A stretch of 39,425 nucleotides of DNA, from positions 1 through 39,425 of the forward strand of contig JAVEZY010000024.1 of NCBI GenBank assembly GCA_034002745.1, written 5' to 3'. Of the stretch, positions 14,965 through 24,441 are shown in pieces; positions within the stretch are counted from its first letter, which is position 1, and each line of letters opens with the position of its first letter. The translations under genes and the position numbers were made by a program. This DNA comes from JAITWN01 sp034002745. GTDB taxonomy: Bacteria > Pseudomonadota > Gammaproteobacteria > SZUA-140. The notes under the pieces were generated by a model that saw only the letters and a list, made by a program, of their open reading frames with translations, was not told where the DNA came from and did no database searches.

Positions 14965-15876
14965 CTATTTCACGTTCCTGTCCCGTACCGCCTTCGCCCG
15001 GCTGAACAGTTCCACCAGTTTATCCCCTTCTCCATCGCGGATCATCCCGTCGAGTTCGTCGAGGCAGGCGCGGAAGGCGCTGATGGACTCGCGCAGATGG
15101 CCGGCGTTGGCGAGGCAGATGTCACGCCACATGACCGGGTCGGAGGATGCGATGCGGGTGAAGTCGCGAAAGCCGCCGGCGGCGTAGCGGAATATCTCCT
15201 CGCCACCGTCCATGCGGGTCAGCGCCTCGACCAGTGCGTAGGCGAGCACATGTGGCAGATGGCTGGTGGCGGCGAGCAGGCGATCATGGTATTCGACGTC
15301 CATCTCGACCACGCGGGCGCCCACCGATTCCCACAGCGCCCGCACCCGCGCCAGTGCGCCCTGCTCGGTTTCCGTGAGCGGCGTGAGCACGACCATGCGC
15401 CGATCGAACAGCGACGCGCTCGACGCTTCGACACCGCCGCGCTCGTTGCCGGCGATGGGATGCCCCGGGACGAAGGCGGACAGCGCACCGCCCAGGGTCT
15501 CGCGCGCGGCGATGGCCACGCTGCCCTTGGTGCTGCCGACATCGGTGATCACGGCGTCCGGAGCGAGATGCGGCCGAATCGCGCGCAATATGGTCGCGGT
15601 CGAACCCACGGGCGCGGCGACGACGATCAGATCGGCCTCGGCCACGGCGACCGGTAGCGCGGTGACGAAGCGGTCGATGACGCCGAGCTCGACCGCGCGC
15701 TGAAGGTTCAGATGATTGCGCCCGTAACCGACGATCTCGATCCGATGCCCGGCGCGCCGGATCGCCCGCGCCAGCGAACCACCGATCAGGCCCACCCCGA
15801 TGATGAGTATCCTGCGAAACGGCGGATCGATGCGCACGGTGTCGGCCGCCGCCAGCGATCGCCGCACCGGTCTCAA
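14965..15876 (-). CDS. tyrA: Prephenate dehydrogenase
   Basis: Oxidatively decarboxylates prephenate to 4-hydroxyphenylpyruvate for tyrosine (arogenate use cannot be excluded). The 303-residue protein has the NAD loop GVGLIGGSLA (27-36), TDVGSTKG, the catalytic His in GHPIAGNERGGVEAS, and SHLPHVLAYAL. It lacks a chorismate mutase domain. The start is taken as TTG at 15876, which overlaps the aroF stop as TTGA with GGGGCG eight to nine bases upstream; a GTG three codons later is an alternative. Confidence 0.94.
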   Translation of the reverse strand: MRPVRRSLAAADTVRIDPPFRRILIIGVGLIGGSLARAIRRAGHRIEIVGYGRNHLNLQRAVELGVIDRFVTALPVAVAEADLIVVAAPVGSTATILRAIRPHLAPDAVITDVGSTKGSVAIAARETLGGALSAFVPGHPIAGNERGGVEASSASLFDRRMVVLTPLTETEQGALARVRALWESVGARVVEMDVEYHDRLLAATSHLPHVLAYALVEALTRMDGGEEIFRYAAGGFRDFTRIASSDPVMWRDICLANAGHLRESISAFRACLDELDGMIRDGEGDKLVELFSRAKAVRDRNVK

Positions 15877-16889
15877 AGCGTGCGCCCCAGTACGGTCGCG
15901 ATCCCCCGCAACTCGCCCATCAGTGTGGCGAGTTCATCCGGACTGAGCGCCTGGTCGGCGTCGGACCAGGCTTCCGTCGGCCGCGGGTGCATCTCCACCA
16001 GCAGACCATCGGCGCCCGCCGCGATCGCCGCGCGGGCCAGCGCCGGCACCATCCAGGCCTTGCCGCCGGCATGGCTGGGATCGATGATCACAGGCAGATG
16101 CGTCTCGCGCTTGAGCACCGGAATCGCGGTGACATCGAGCATATTGCGGTAGGCATCCTCGAAGCTGCGCACGCCGCGCTCGCAGAAGATGATGTTGTGG
16201 TTGCCGCCGGCGGCCACGTATTCCGCGGCCATCAGCCATTCGGAAATGGTCGCCGAGAACCCGCGCTTGAGCACCACCGGCGTGTGCGTGCGTCCGACTT
16301 CCTTGAGCAGTTCGAAATTCTGCATGTTGCGCGTGCCGATCTGGATCACATCGACCCCGTACTCGAGGAATGTATCCAGCATGCGCACATCCATCAGCTC
16401 GGTGACGACGGGCAGGCCGTGACGCGCAGCGGCGTCGCGCAGCATGGCGAGGCCGTCGACGCCCTTGCCCTGGAACGCATACGGGCTGGTACGCGGCTTG
16501 AACGCACCGCCGCGCATCAGGCGGCAGCCCGCGGCTACGGTCGCGGCCGCGGAGGCTTCCATCTGCTCCGGCGTCTCGACCGAGCATGGCCCGGCGATGA
16601 CCTGAAGCTGAACGCCACCGATCGGAATGCCGCGCACTTCGACCACCGAGGGCCGGTCACGGCCTTCGCGCGAAACGAACTTGTACGGACGCATGACACG
16701 AACGATGCGGTCGACCTCCGGCAGCGCTTCGAGCGCCGCCTGCTCCACCGTGCGCTCGTCGCCGAGCGCGCCGATCACGGTCTGGTGTTTGCCGCGCGAC
16801 GCATGCGGATCCAGACCCATCGACCTCAGCCGCTCTTCCACCGCCGCGATCGCCTCTGCGGAGGCGCCGGCTTTCATGATAACGATCAT
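15873..16889 (-). CDS. aroF: DAHP synthase, type I-beta (AroF, with N-terminal ferredoxin-like domain)
   Basis: Condenses PEP and erythrose 4-phosphate to DAHP, the first shikimate step. The 338 residues match the Thermotoga-type enzyme. An N-terminal ferredoxin-like regulatory domain (1-90, MIVIMKAGAS to YKFVSRE) precedes the barrel. The metal ligands are Cys-102 (AGPCSVE), His-272 (DPSHAGG), Glu-299 (LLVEMHP) and Asp-310 (WSDADQAL). Also present are GAFKPRTSPYAFQG, QIGTRNMQNFELL, LKRG and CERGVRSFE. The N-terminal domain in this family can mediate tyrosine or phenylalanine inhibition. It lies 56 bases after pheA and overlaps tyrA. A divergent paralogue is encoded at 38063-39187. Confidence 0.96.
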   Translation of the reverse strand: MIVIMKAGASAEAIAAVEERLRSMGLDPHASRGKHQTVIGALGDERTVEQAALEALPEVDRIVRVMRPYKFVSREGRDRPSVVEVRGIPIGGVQLQVIAGPCSVETPEQMEASAAATVAAGCRLMRGGAFKPRTSPYAFQGKGVDGLAMLRDAAARHGLPVVTELMDVRMLDTFLEYGVDVIQIGTRNMQNFELLKEVGRTHTPVVLKRGFSATISEWLMAAEYVAAGGNHNIIFCERGVRSFEDAYRNMLDVTAIPVLKRETHLPVIIDPSHAGGKAWMVPALARAAIAAGADGLLVEMHPRPTEAWSDADQALSPDELATLMGELRGIATVLGRTL

Positions 16890-16945
16890 AGAATCACTTG
16901 CGGTTCCAAAACGTGGAAATCAACGGCGCCCGGCACCGCTCCCCC

Positions 16946-18037
16946 TCATCTTCCCTCGGGATAGGATCCGAGCACCTTCAGCATGGCCGCTTCCTGCTCG
17001 AGGGCGGCAAGCGCCTGACTGACTTTCGCATCGCGACAATGGCCCGCGATGTCGATGAAGAATACATAATCCCACATGCCGCGCCGCGAAGGGCGCGATT
17101 CGATGCGTGTCATCGAAATGCCGTGTTCGGCGAGCGGCGCCAGCAAGCGGTACAGCGCACCCGGACGATTGGCCGTCGACACCAGCAGGGAGGTCTTGTC
17201 CCTTCCGCTCGGCTCGGGGATGGCGCGACCGATCACCAGGAAGCGGGTGGTATTGTCCGGCTCGTCCTCGATGTTGTCGGCGAGGATACCCAGGCCATAC
17301 ACCTCGGCGGCATGCAACCCGGCGATCGCCGCGGCTTCGGTGTCATTCTGCGCGCGGCGCGCGGCCTCGGCATTGCTGCTCACGGCCTCACGCGGTATGC
17401 CGGCAAGATGCGCATCGAGCCACTCGCGACACTGAGCCAGGGCCATCTGGTGAGCGAACACCCTGCGCACGCCATCCAGACCGCCGACGCGTCCCATCAG
17501 GTTGTGATGGATGCGCAGCTCGACCTCGCTGCAGATCTTCAGGGGCGAACCCATGAACATATCCAGCGTGTGGTCGACCGCGCCCTCGCTGGAATTCTCG
17601 ATCGGCACCACGCCGAAATCGGCGCTTCCCGCCTCGACCTCGCGAAAGATCTCGTCGATGGCGGCGAGCGGTCGCGTTACCACCGCATGGCCGAAGTGCT
17701 TGTACACCGCAGACTCGGTGAAGGTTCCTTCCGGGCCGAGATAGGCGATCGTCATCGGCCGCTGCAGCGCGAGGCAGGCCGACATGATCTCCCGGAAGAG
17801 GCGCACCAGGACCTCGTTCGACAAGGGGCCGGTGTTGCGGGAAAGCACCGTCTGCAGCACCTGGGCCTCGCGCTCGGGGCGATAGAAGCTGTCGTCGCCG
17901 CGCGCCCGCTTGATCGCCGCCACCTCCAGCGCGCACCGCGCCCGCGCGGTGACCAGGTCCTGGATGCGGGCATCGATCTCGTCGATGCGATCGCGGATTG
18001 CCCGCAGTTCGTCGTTATCCGGGTCGCTCGTGTTCAT
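16946..18037 (-). CDS. pheA: Bifunctional chorismate mutase / prephenate dehydratase
   Basis: Converts chorismate to prephenate and on to phenylpyruvate. The 363-residue protein has a helical AroQ chorismate mutase domain (about 10-90, LRAIRDRIDEIDARIQDLV, RPEREAQVL) and a prephenate dehydratase domain (about 95-275) with GPEGTFTESA, VPIENSSEGAV and NTTRF. The C-terminal ACT domain (about 285-360) has the ESRPSRRGMWDYVFF phenylalanine-site segment, so feedback inhibition is expected. The ATG at 18037 is preferred; a GTG at 18049 directly follows GGAGG, too close for good initiation. Confidence 0.97.
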   Translation of the reverse strand: MNTSDPDNDELRAIRDRIDEIDARIQDLVTARARCALEVAAIKRARGDDSFYRPEREAQVLQTVLSRNTGPLSNEVLVRLFREIMSACLALQRPMTIAYLGPEGTFTESAVYKHFGHAVVTRPLAAIDEIFREVEAGSADFGVVPIENSSEGAVDHTLDMFMGSPLKICSEVELRIHHNLMGRVGGLDGVRRVFAHQMALAQCREWLDAHLAGIPREAVSSNAEAARRAQNDTEAAAIAGLHAAEVYGLGILADNIEDEPDNTTRFLVIGRAIPEPSGRDKTSLLVSTANRPGALYRLLAPLAEHGISMTRIESRPSRRGMWDYVFFIDIAGHCRDAKVSQALAALEQEAAMLKVLGSYPEGR

Positions 18038-18085
18038 GGTCCCGGGCACACCTCCCCCTCTGCCGATCCCGCCCGCAACGGCCAG

Positions 18086-19252
18086 TCAGTCGATGGCGCG
18101 GACCTTGAGCACGCCCGGAATGCGGGCGATTGCCTGGATCACATTCTCGGTCACCGGCTTGTCGACATCGGTCAGCGTGTAGGCGATGTCGCCGCGCGAC
18201 TTGTTGAGCATGTCGATGATGTTGCATCCGGCCTCCGCCAGCACGGTGGATATCTGCCCCACCATGTTGGGAACGTTGGCATTGGCGATGGCGATGCGGA
18301 AGCCCTCGCCGCGCGGCATCTGCACTTCGGGGAAATTCACGGAATTGGTGATGTTGCCATGCTCGAGATACTCGCGCAGTTGGTCGGCGATCATGACCGC
18401 GCAGTTCTCCTCGGCCTCGTTGGTCGAGGCGCCGATGTGCGGCAGGGTGATGACCCGCTGGCGTCCCTTGAGCGCATTGCCCGGGAAATCGCACACGTAG
18501 GCATGGATGCGCCCCTCGTCGATCGCAGCGCACACCGCCGCGGCATCGACGATGGGATCACGCGCGAAGTTGAGGATGGTCGCGCCCTTCTTCATGCGCC
18601 TGAGGCGGTCCGCGTTGATCATGCTGCGGGTTTCGTCATTGAGCGGCACGTGGAAGGAAACGAAGTCGCAGCGCGCCAGCAGATCGTCCAGGCTGGTCGC
18701 CTGCTCGACCCTCGCCGACAGCCGCCAGGCCGCCTGCACAGTGATCTTGGGATCGTAGCCGATGACCCGCATGCCGAGATCGATGGCGGCATTGGCCACC
18801 TTGATGCCGATGGCGCCGAGCCCGACCACACCGAGCACGCGGCCGGGCAGTTCGAAGCCGACGAACTGCTTCTTGCCGTTCTCGGCCGCCTTGTGGATGG
18901 CCTCGTCCTCACCCTCCAGATTGCGGGCGAAGTCCCAGGCCGGGCAGATGTTGCGGGCGGCGAGGAGCATGCCGGCGATGACCAGTTCCTTCACCGCGTT
19001 GGCGTTGGCGCCGGGCGCGTTGAACACCGGAACGCCGAGTTTGCTCATGTCGGCAACGGGAATGTTGTTGACGCCCGCGCCGGCACGACCCACCGCCTGC
19101 ACGGTCGGCGCGATGGCCATGCCGTGCATGTTGTGCGAGCGCAGCATGATCGCGTCGGGGTGCTGGATCTCGGAGGCGATCTCATAGCGATCGCGCGGGA
19201 AGCGATCCAGTCCGGTTACAGAAATGTTATTAAGAGTCAAAATCTTGTACAT
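18086..19252 (-). CDS. serA: D-3-phosphoglycerate dehydrogenase, ACT-domain type
   Basis: Oxidises 3-phosphoglycerate to 3-phosphohydroxypyruvate, the substrate of SerC encoded next to it. The 388-residue D-2-hydroxyacid dehydrogenase has GVVGLGAIGIKVANAA (NAD site), RAGAGVNNIPV, the catalytic Arg in NFARDPIVD and His in LPHIGAST. A C-terminal ACT domain (about 315-388, from IAIANANVPNMVGQI) suggests allosteric control by serine. It lies between serC (38 bases upstream) and pheA (48 bases downstream). The assignment to serine synthesis rests on this context; the fold alone would allow another 2-hydroxyacid substrate. Confidence 0.9.
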   Translation of the reverse strand: MYKILTLNNISVTGLDRFPRDRYEIASEIQHPDAIMLRSHNMHGMAIAPTVQAVGRAGAGVNNIPVADMSKLGVPVFNAPGANANAVKELVIAGMLLAARNICPAWDFARNLEGEDEAIHKAAENGKKQFVGFELPGRVLGVVGLGAIGIKVANAAIDLGMRVIGYDPKITVQAAWRLSARVEQATSLDDLLARCDFVSFHVPLNDETRSMINADRLRRMKKGATILNFARDPIVDAAAVCAAIDEGRIHAYVCDFPGNALKGRQRVITLPHIGASTNEAEENCAVMIADQLREYLEHGNITNSVNFPEVQMPRGEGFRIAIANANVPNMVGQISTVLAEAGCNIIDMLNKSRGDIAYTLTDVDKPVTENVIQAIARIPGVLKVRAID

Positions 19253-19290
19253 TGAGTCTCAACCCGAATCTAAGTGGAGGCCAGCGCGGC

Positions 19291-20373
19291 TCAGCCGTTG
19301 CGCCGCTCGAAATCCTTCATGAAGGCGATCAGTGCATCGACGCCTTCCTCCGGCATGGCATTGTAGATGCTGGCGCGCATGCCGCCGACGGAGCGATGCC
19401 CCTTCAGCGTCACCAGCCCTGCGGCCGCGGCTTCCTTCAGGAACACGGCATCGAGCGCGTCATCGGCCAGCGTGAACGGGACGTTCATCCACGAGCGGCT
19501 CTTGGGCTCGACCGGGTTGGCATAGAAGGGAGACGCATCGATGCAACCGTAAAGCCTGTCGGCCTTGCGACGGTTGATCTCCGCCATCGCCGTCAGTCCG
19601 CCCTGGCGCTTGATCCAGTCGAACACCAGTCCGGCGATGTACCAGGAGTAGGTCGGCGGCGTGTTGTACATCGATTCCGCATCGGCCTGCACCTTGTAGT
19701 CGTACATCACCGGCGTGCCCGCCAGGGTTTCGCCGATCAGGTCCTCGCGCACGATGACCACCACCAGTCCGGCGGGGCCGATGTTCTTCTGCGCGCCGGC
19801 ATAGATCAGGCCATAGCGGGACACATCGACCGGCCGGGACAGAATGGTGGAGGACATATCCGCCACCAGCGGCACATCTCCGGTGTCGGGGATGTCGTGG
19901 AACTCCACACCGCCGATGGTCTCGTTCGGCGTGTAATGCACATAGGCCGCGCCGGGATCGAGCTTCCAGGCGGCACGCGGCGGAATGGTGGTGAATTTCG
20001 TATCGGCGGAGCTGGCCGCGACGTTCACCTCGCAGTAACGCTTGCCTTCCTCGATCGCCTTCTTCGACCAGCTGCCAGTGTTGATGTAGTCCGCCTTGCC
20101 GCGGCCACGCAGCAGGTTCATCGGCACCGCGCTGAACTGCGCGCTGGCGCCGCCCTGCAGGAACAGGACCTTGTAATTCTGCGGGATGCTCATCAGCTCG
20201 CGCAGGTCGGCCTCGGCCTGGGCCGCGATGCTCATGAACTGCTTGCCGCGATGGCTCATCTCCATCACCGACATCCCGCTGCCCTGCCAGTCGGCCATCT
20301 CATCGCGGGCGCGCTCGAGCACTTCACGGGGCAACATCGCCGGACCGGCGCTGAAATTGTAAACGCGTGACAT
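19291..20373 (-). CDS. serC: Phosphoserine aminotransferase
   Basis: A PLP enzyme that transaminates 3-phosphohydroxypyruvate to phosphoserine, and also acts in pyridoxine synthesis in many Gammaproteobacteria. It has 360 residues starting MSRVYNFSAGPAMLP at 20373; AGGTAA lies nine bases upstream, and a longer frame to 20478 is not supported. Key segments are EMSHRGKQF, LFLQGGASAQFSAVPMNLL, the PLP-lysine loop YAGAQKNIGPAG, NTPPTYSWYIAGLV and GMRASIYNAMPEEGV. Confidence 0.97.
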   Translation of the reverse strand: MSRVYNFSAGPAMLPREVLERARDEMADWQGSGMSVMEMSHRGKQFMSIAAQAEADLRELMSIPQNYKVLFLQGGASAQFSAVPMNLLRGRGKADYINTGSWSKKAIEEGKRYCEVNVAASSADTKFTTIPPRAAWKLDPGAAYVHYTPNETIGGVEFHDIPDTGDVPLVADMSSTILSRPVDVSRYGLIYAGAQKNIGPAGLVVVIVREDLIGETLAGTPVMYDYKVQADAESMYNTPPTYSWYIAGLVFDWIKRQGGLTAMAEINRRKADRLYGCIDASPFYANPVEPKSRSWMNVPFTLADDALDAVFLKEAAAAGLVTLKGHRSVGGMRASIYNAMPEEGVDALIAFMKDFERRNG

Positions 20374-20633
20374 TTTCGGATTACCTAGCTTCGTTGATGA
20401 TCGTTTGCCCGCTCGGGATCGAACCCGCACCGACGCCTCGGGACTGAAGATGGTACTGGCCGCATCGGACCGCGGCATTCGCGCGCCACCACGGCAGGGA
20501 GGCGGCTGTTGCCGGGCGCGATGCCTCTCTGATTACCGGCCTGCTACAGCTTACAAGGGACGGCATGCCAGGAAAATGCGTGTCCGCGCCCTGGCTGCCC
20601 GCAGGCCCGCCGCGTTCGTACGATCCGCGCGGA
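20374..20633. other. Intergenic region between gyrA and serC, no gene seen
   Basis: 260 bases with no convincing frame, promoter or terminator. A 14-base palindrome, GATCCGCGCGGATC (20622-20635), overlaps the gyrA stop codon. A TTCGATC motif resembling a tRNA T-loop at about 20410 lacks the rest of a tRNA. Confidence 0.5.
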
Positions 20634-23228
20634 TCAGGGCTCATCGTCCCCGGCTTCCGCCGCGTCCTCGTCTTCCCCGCCATCGCCTTCCTCACCCTCG
20701 TCGCCGAGACTTTCGAGACGATCGACGCCGACCAGCCGCTCACCCTCGTCGAGACGGATCAGGCGCACGCCCTGCGTGTTGCGGCCGAGCACCGGCACCT
20801 CATCGATCCGGGTGCGCACCACCGTGCCGCCGGCGGTGATCAGCATGATTTCGTCGCCATCATGCACCCGCTCGGCAGCGATCACATTGCCGTTGCGTTC
20901 GGAAGTCTGGATGGCGATCACGCCCTGTACGCCGCGTCCGTGGACCGGGTATTCATCCATCCGCGTGCGCTTGCCGTAGCCGTTCTCGGTGGCGGTGAGC
21001 ACATAGCCGCGATCGTCGGCGATGAGCAGAGCGATTGCCTGCTGGCCCTCCGCCAGGCGGATGCCGCGCACGCCGGACGCGGTGCGTCCCATCGGCCGCA
21101 CCGCGCCTTCATGGAAACGCACGGCCTTGCCGCCGCTCGACACCAGCACCAGCTCACAGGAACCGTCGGTGATCTGGGCGCCGATCAGCCGGTCGTCGTC
21201 CGCGAGCCCGAGCGCGATGATGCCGTTCGTGCGCGGCCGCGAGAAATCGACCAGCGGCGTCTTCTTCACGGTGCCCTGCAGGGTCGCCATGAAGACGAAC
21301 TTGTCCTCTTCATACTCCCGGATCGGCAGCATCGTGGTGATGCGCTCGTCCTCTTCCAGCGGGAGCAGATTGACGATCGGCCGACCGCGGGCGTTGCGGC
21401 TCGCCTGCGGCAACTCGTAGACCTTCTTCCAGTACACCTTGCCGCGACTGCTGAAGCACAGCACGGTGTCGTGAGTGTTGGCGATGAACAGCTTGTCGAT
21501 GAAATCCTCTTCCTTCATCGAGGCCGCCGACTTGCCCCGCCCGCCGCGGCGCTGCGACTGGTACATTTCGAGCGGCTGCGCCTTGACGTAGCCGCCATGC
21601 GACAGCGTGACCACCACGTCTTCCGGCGTGATCAGGTCTTCGCGGGTGAGATCGGCCTCGTCCTGGCGGATTTCGGTGCGGCGCGCGTCGCCGAACTGTT
21701 CGCGTATCGCGACCAGTTCCTCGCGAATGACCTCCATCAGGCGCGCCGGGCTGGAAAGAATCAGCACCAACTCACCGATGCGCTGCAGGATGTCACGGTA
21801 TTCGCCGTGGATCTTTTCCTGCTCCAGGCCGGTCAGGCGGTGCAGACGCAGATCGAGGATTGCCTGGGCCTGGGCCTCGGAGAGGCGATAGCCATCCGGC
21901 CCCAGCCCGAGCGACTCGTCCAGGCCATCGATGCGCGAAAGATCGGCGCCGGCCGCTCCAAGCAACGCGCCCACGCCGCCGGGCGGCCAGGCGCGCGCAA
22001 GGAGACCGGCACGCGCTTCCGCCGGCCCCGGCGCCGCCTTGATCAGCGCGATGATCTCGTCGATGTTGGCGAGCGCAACGGCGAGGCCTTCGAGGATATG
22101 GGCCCGCTCGCGCGCCTTGCGCAGGTCGAAGATCGTGCGCCGGGTCACCACCTCGCGGCGATGGCGGATGAATGCATCGAGCGCCTGCTGCAGACCGAGA
22201 AGCCGCGGCTGTCCGTCGACCAGGGCGACCATGTTGATGCCGAACACGTTCTGCAGCTGCGTATGCTGATACAGATTGTTCAGCACCACCTCGGGAATCT
22301 CGCCGCGACGCAGCTCGATCACCATGCGCATGCCGTCCTTGTCGGACTCATCGCGCAGCTCGGTGATGCCTTCGAGACGCTTCTCCCGCACCAGCTGCGC
22401 AATCTTCTCGAGCAGCATGGCCTTGTTGACCTGATACGGCAGCTCGGTGACGATGATCCGCTGGCGACCGTTGTCGTCGGTCTCGAAGTTGGTCCGCGCG
22501 CGCAGCTGGATGCGGCCGCGTCCGGTGCGATAGGCATCGTGAATGCCGGCGGTGCCGTTGATGATCGCGCCGGTCGGGAAGTCCGGTCCGGGGACGTGCT
22601 CCATCAGCCCTTCGATCCCGATCGCAGGATCGTCGATGAGCGCGACACAGGCATTGATCACTTCCACCAGGTTGTGCGGTGGAATGTTGGTCGCCAGACC
22701 GACGGCGATACCGGCGGAGCCGTTGATCAGGAGGTTCGGGATGCGCGCGGGCAGGACGACGGGTTCCTTTTCGGACTCGTCGTAGTTCAGCGCGTAGTCG
22801 ACCGTTTCCTTCTCGAGATCTGCGAGCGTCTCATGCGCGATGCGCGACATGCGGACTTCGGTGTAACGCATGGCGGCGGGCGAATCACCGTCCACCGAAC
22901 CGAAGTTGCCCTGCCCGTCGACGAGCATGTAGCGCAGCGAGAACGGCTGAGCCATGCGCACGATGGCGTCGTACACTGCCGAATCGCCGTGCGGATGATA
23001 CTTACCGATCACGTCACCGACGACGCGCGCCGACTTCTTGTACGGCTTGTTCCAGTCGTTACCGAGACCATGCATCGCATAGAGCACGCGCCGATGCACC
23101 GGCTTGAGTCCATCCCGTACATCGGGCAGCGCGCGACCGACGATGACGCTCATCGCGTAGTCCATGTAGGACCGACGCATTTCGTCTTCGATGTTTGTAG
23201 AGATGATCTCTTTGGCGGATTCGGTCAT
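20634..23228 (-). CDS. gyrA: DNA gyrase subunit A
   Basis: The breakage-reunion subunit of gyrase, 864 residues. The quinolone-pocket region keeps the sensitive-type residues Ser-83 and Asp-87 (HPHGDSAVYD), and the active-site Tyr is 122 (MRYTEVR), in E. coli numbering. The C-terminal six-bladed wrapping domain starts with the GyrA-box QRRGGRGK. The protein ends in an acidic tail (EGDGGEDEDAAEAGDDEP). It is transcribed after mtnA from a 142-base gap and followed by serC; this gyrA-serC linkage is typical of Gammaproteobacteria. Confidence 0.99.
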   Translation of the reverse strand: MTESAKEIISTNIEDEMRRSYMDYAMSVIVGRALPDVRDGLKPVHRRVLYAMHGLGNDWNKPYKKSARVVGDVIGKYHPHGDSAVYDAIVRMAQPFSLRYMLVDGQGNFGSVDGDSPAAMRYTEVRMSRIAHETLADLEKETVDYALNYDESEKEPVVLPARIPNLLINGSAGIAVGLATNIPPHNLVEVINACVALIDDPAIGIEGLMEHVPGPDFPTGAIINGTAGIHDAYRTGRGRIQLRARTNFETDDNGRQRIIVTELPYQVNKAMLLEKIAQLVREKRLEGITELRDESDKDGMRMVIELRRGEIPEVVLNNLYQHTQLQNVFGINMVALVDGQPRLLGLQQALDAFIRHRREVVTRRTIFDLRKARERAHILEGLAVALANIDEIIALIKAAPGPAEARAGLLARAWPPGGVGALLGAAGADLSRIDGLDESLGLGPDGYRLSEAQAQAILDLRLHRLTGLEQEKIHGEYRDILQRIGELVLILSSPARLMEVIREELVAIREQFGDARRTEIRQDEADLTREDLITPEDVVVTLSHGGYVKAQPLEMYQSQRRGGRGKSAASMKEEDFIDKLFIANTHDTVLCFSSRGKVYWKKVYELPQASRNARGRPIVNLLPLEEDERITTMLPIREYEEDKFVFMATLQGTVKKTPLVDFSRPRTNGIIALGLADDDRLIGAQITDGSCELVLVSSGGKAVRFHEGAVRPMGRTASGVRGIRLAEGQQAIALLIADDRGYVLTATENGYGKRTRMDEYPVHGRGVQGVIAIQTSERNGNVIAAERVHDGDEIMLITAGGTVVRTRIDEVPVLGRNTQGVRLIRLDEGERLVGVDRLESLGDEGEEGDGGEDEDAAEAGDDEP

Positions 23229-23370
23229 GACGAACGGTTCGTACCCGCTGCGGGGAGCGGCGGGAAGCTCACTATCTCGCTAGTTTTTGTTCTTGTGCCA
23301 CAAGGGGATGGCAAAGGCGGTATGGTACCAGAACAGCGGCCGATTTGACACTGCGGGCGGGCGACGGCGT

Positions 23371-24417
23371 TCAGGAGGCCATCAGCCGGGCGAGCTTGGC
23401 GGCGTCGGGCTTCAGGACCACCCCCTTTTCGGTCACGATGGCATCGACCAGCGCGGCCGGCGTGACATCGAACACCGGATTCCAGGCCTCGGCGCCGTCC
23501 GCGGCCACCGTGACTCCGCCCAGCCCCAGCAACTCGACCGCGGAACGCGTCTCGATCGGGATCGCGTCGCCCGAAGGAGTGGCCAGGTCGACCGTCGAGG
23601 TGGGCGCCACCACCATGACCCGCACCCCGTGATGCCGCGCGGACAGGGCCGCGGCATAGGTGCCGATCTTGTTGGCGACGTCACCGTTGGCCGCAATGCG
23701 ATCCGAGCCGACGATGAGCCAGCGCACCCCGCCCTGCTTCATCAGCCAGGCGCCCGCCCCCTCCGCCACCAGCGTGACGGGAATGCCATCTTCCAGCAGC
23801 TCCCAGGCCGTGAGGCGTGCGCCCTGCAGCCAGGGACGGGTCTCATCGGCATAGACCTGCCTTATCTTTCCACCGGCCCAGCCGGCGCGGATCACGCCGA
23901 GCGCGGTGCCATATCCGCCGGTCGCCAGAGCGCCCGCGTTGCAGTGGGTCAGCACCGCACAGGGATCTTCGATGAGGGCGGCGCCGAGCTCGCCCATGCG
24001 CCGGTTGGCGAGGATGTCCTCCTCGTGAATGCGCCGCGCCTCGGCGAGCAGTGCCTCGCAGGGATCGCCCTCGCAGGCGCGGATCGCGCGGCGCATCCGG
24101 TCGATGGCCCAGAACAGGTTGACCGCGGTCGGACGCGTCCCCGCGAGGAGTTCCAGATCGGCCTCGACCTCGTCGCGCCAGCGTGCCGGGTTCTCCCGGT
24201 ACCGCTGCCGCGCCGCGATCACCGCACCGTAGGCGGCGGTGATACCGATCGCCGGCGCCCCGCGCACCGCCATGTCGCGGATGGCAGCCGCCACTTCCGT
24301 CACATCGCGACACACGATCTCCTCCCGCCGGGCGGGCAGCAGACGCTGGTCGATCAGCCACAGCGCGTCCTCACGCCAGGCGATGGGACGGACGGAATCG
24401 TACGAAACGGCATTCAT
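23371..24417 (-). CDS. mtnA: S-methyl-5-thioribose-1-phosphate isomerase
   Basis: Isomerises methylthioribose 1-phosphate to methylthioribulose 1-phosphate in methionine salvage. The 348-residue eIF2B-like protein has RGAPAIGITAAYG, the catalytic Cys in THCNAGALATGGYGT and Asp in VGSDRIAANGDVANKIGTY, then VAPTSTVDL. The family start MNAVSYDSVRPI at 24417 is used; the frame extends to 24468. It stands divergent from the OmpA-like gene behind an extended -10 element. The adjacent mtaD on the other strand acts on the same methylthioadenosine-derived metabolites. Confidence 0.96.
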   Translation of the reverse strand: MNAVSYDSVRPIAWREDALWLIDQRLLPARREEIVCRDVTEVAAAIRDMAVRGAPAIGITAAYGAVIAARQRYRENPARWRDEVEADLELLAGTRPTAVNLFWAIDRMRRAIRACEGDPCEALLAEARRIHEEDILANRRMGELGAALIEDPCAVLTHCNAGALATGGYGTALGVIRAGWAGGKIRQVYADETRPWLQGARLTAWELLEDGIPVTLVAEGAGAWLMKQGGVRWLIVGSDRIAANGDVANKIGTYAAALSARHHGVRVMVVAPTSTVDLATPSGDAIPIETRSAVELLGLGGVTVAADGAEAWNPVFDVTPAALVDAIVTEKGVVLKPDAAKLARLMAS

Positions 24418-24441
24418 GGAGATACGGCTCCCGGCTAAATC

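Noticed and set aside
16898..19255. Very long open frame antisense to pheA and serA (785 codons)
   Set aside because: High GC content removes stops in antisense frames. The minus-strand genes show complete family motifs and this frame shows none.
20395..20460. tRNA-like T-loop (GGTTCGATCC on the minus strand) upstream of serC
   Set aside because: The T-stem pairs for only four bases and no acceptor, D-arm or anticodon arm can be drawn around it.
21000..23228. Possible quinolone-resistance changes in gyrA
   Set aside because: Residues 83 and 87 are Ser and Asp, the sensitive-type residues.
20565..23348. 927-codon frame antisense to gyrA
   Set aside because: It is the complement of gyrA, with His/Asp/Arg-rich composition typical of shadow frames and no recognisable domain.
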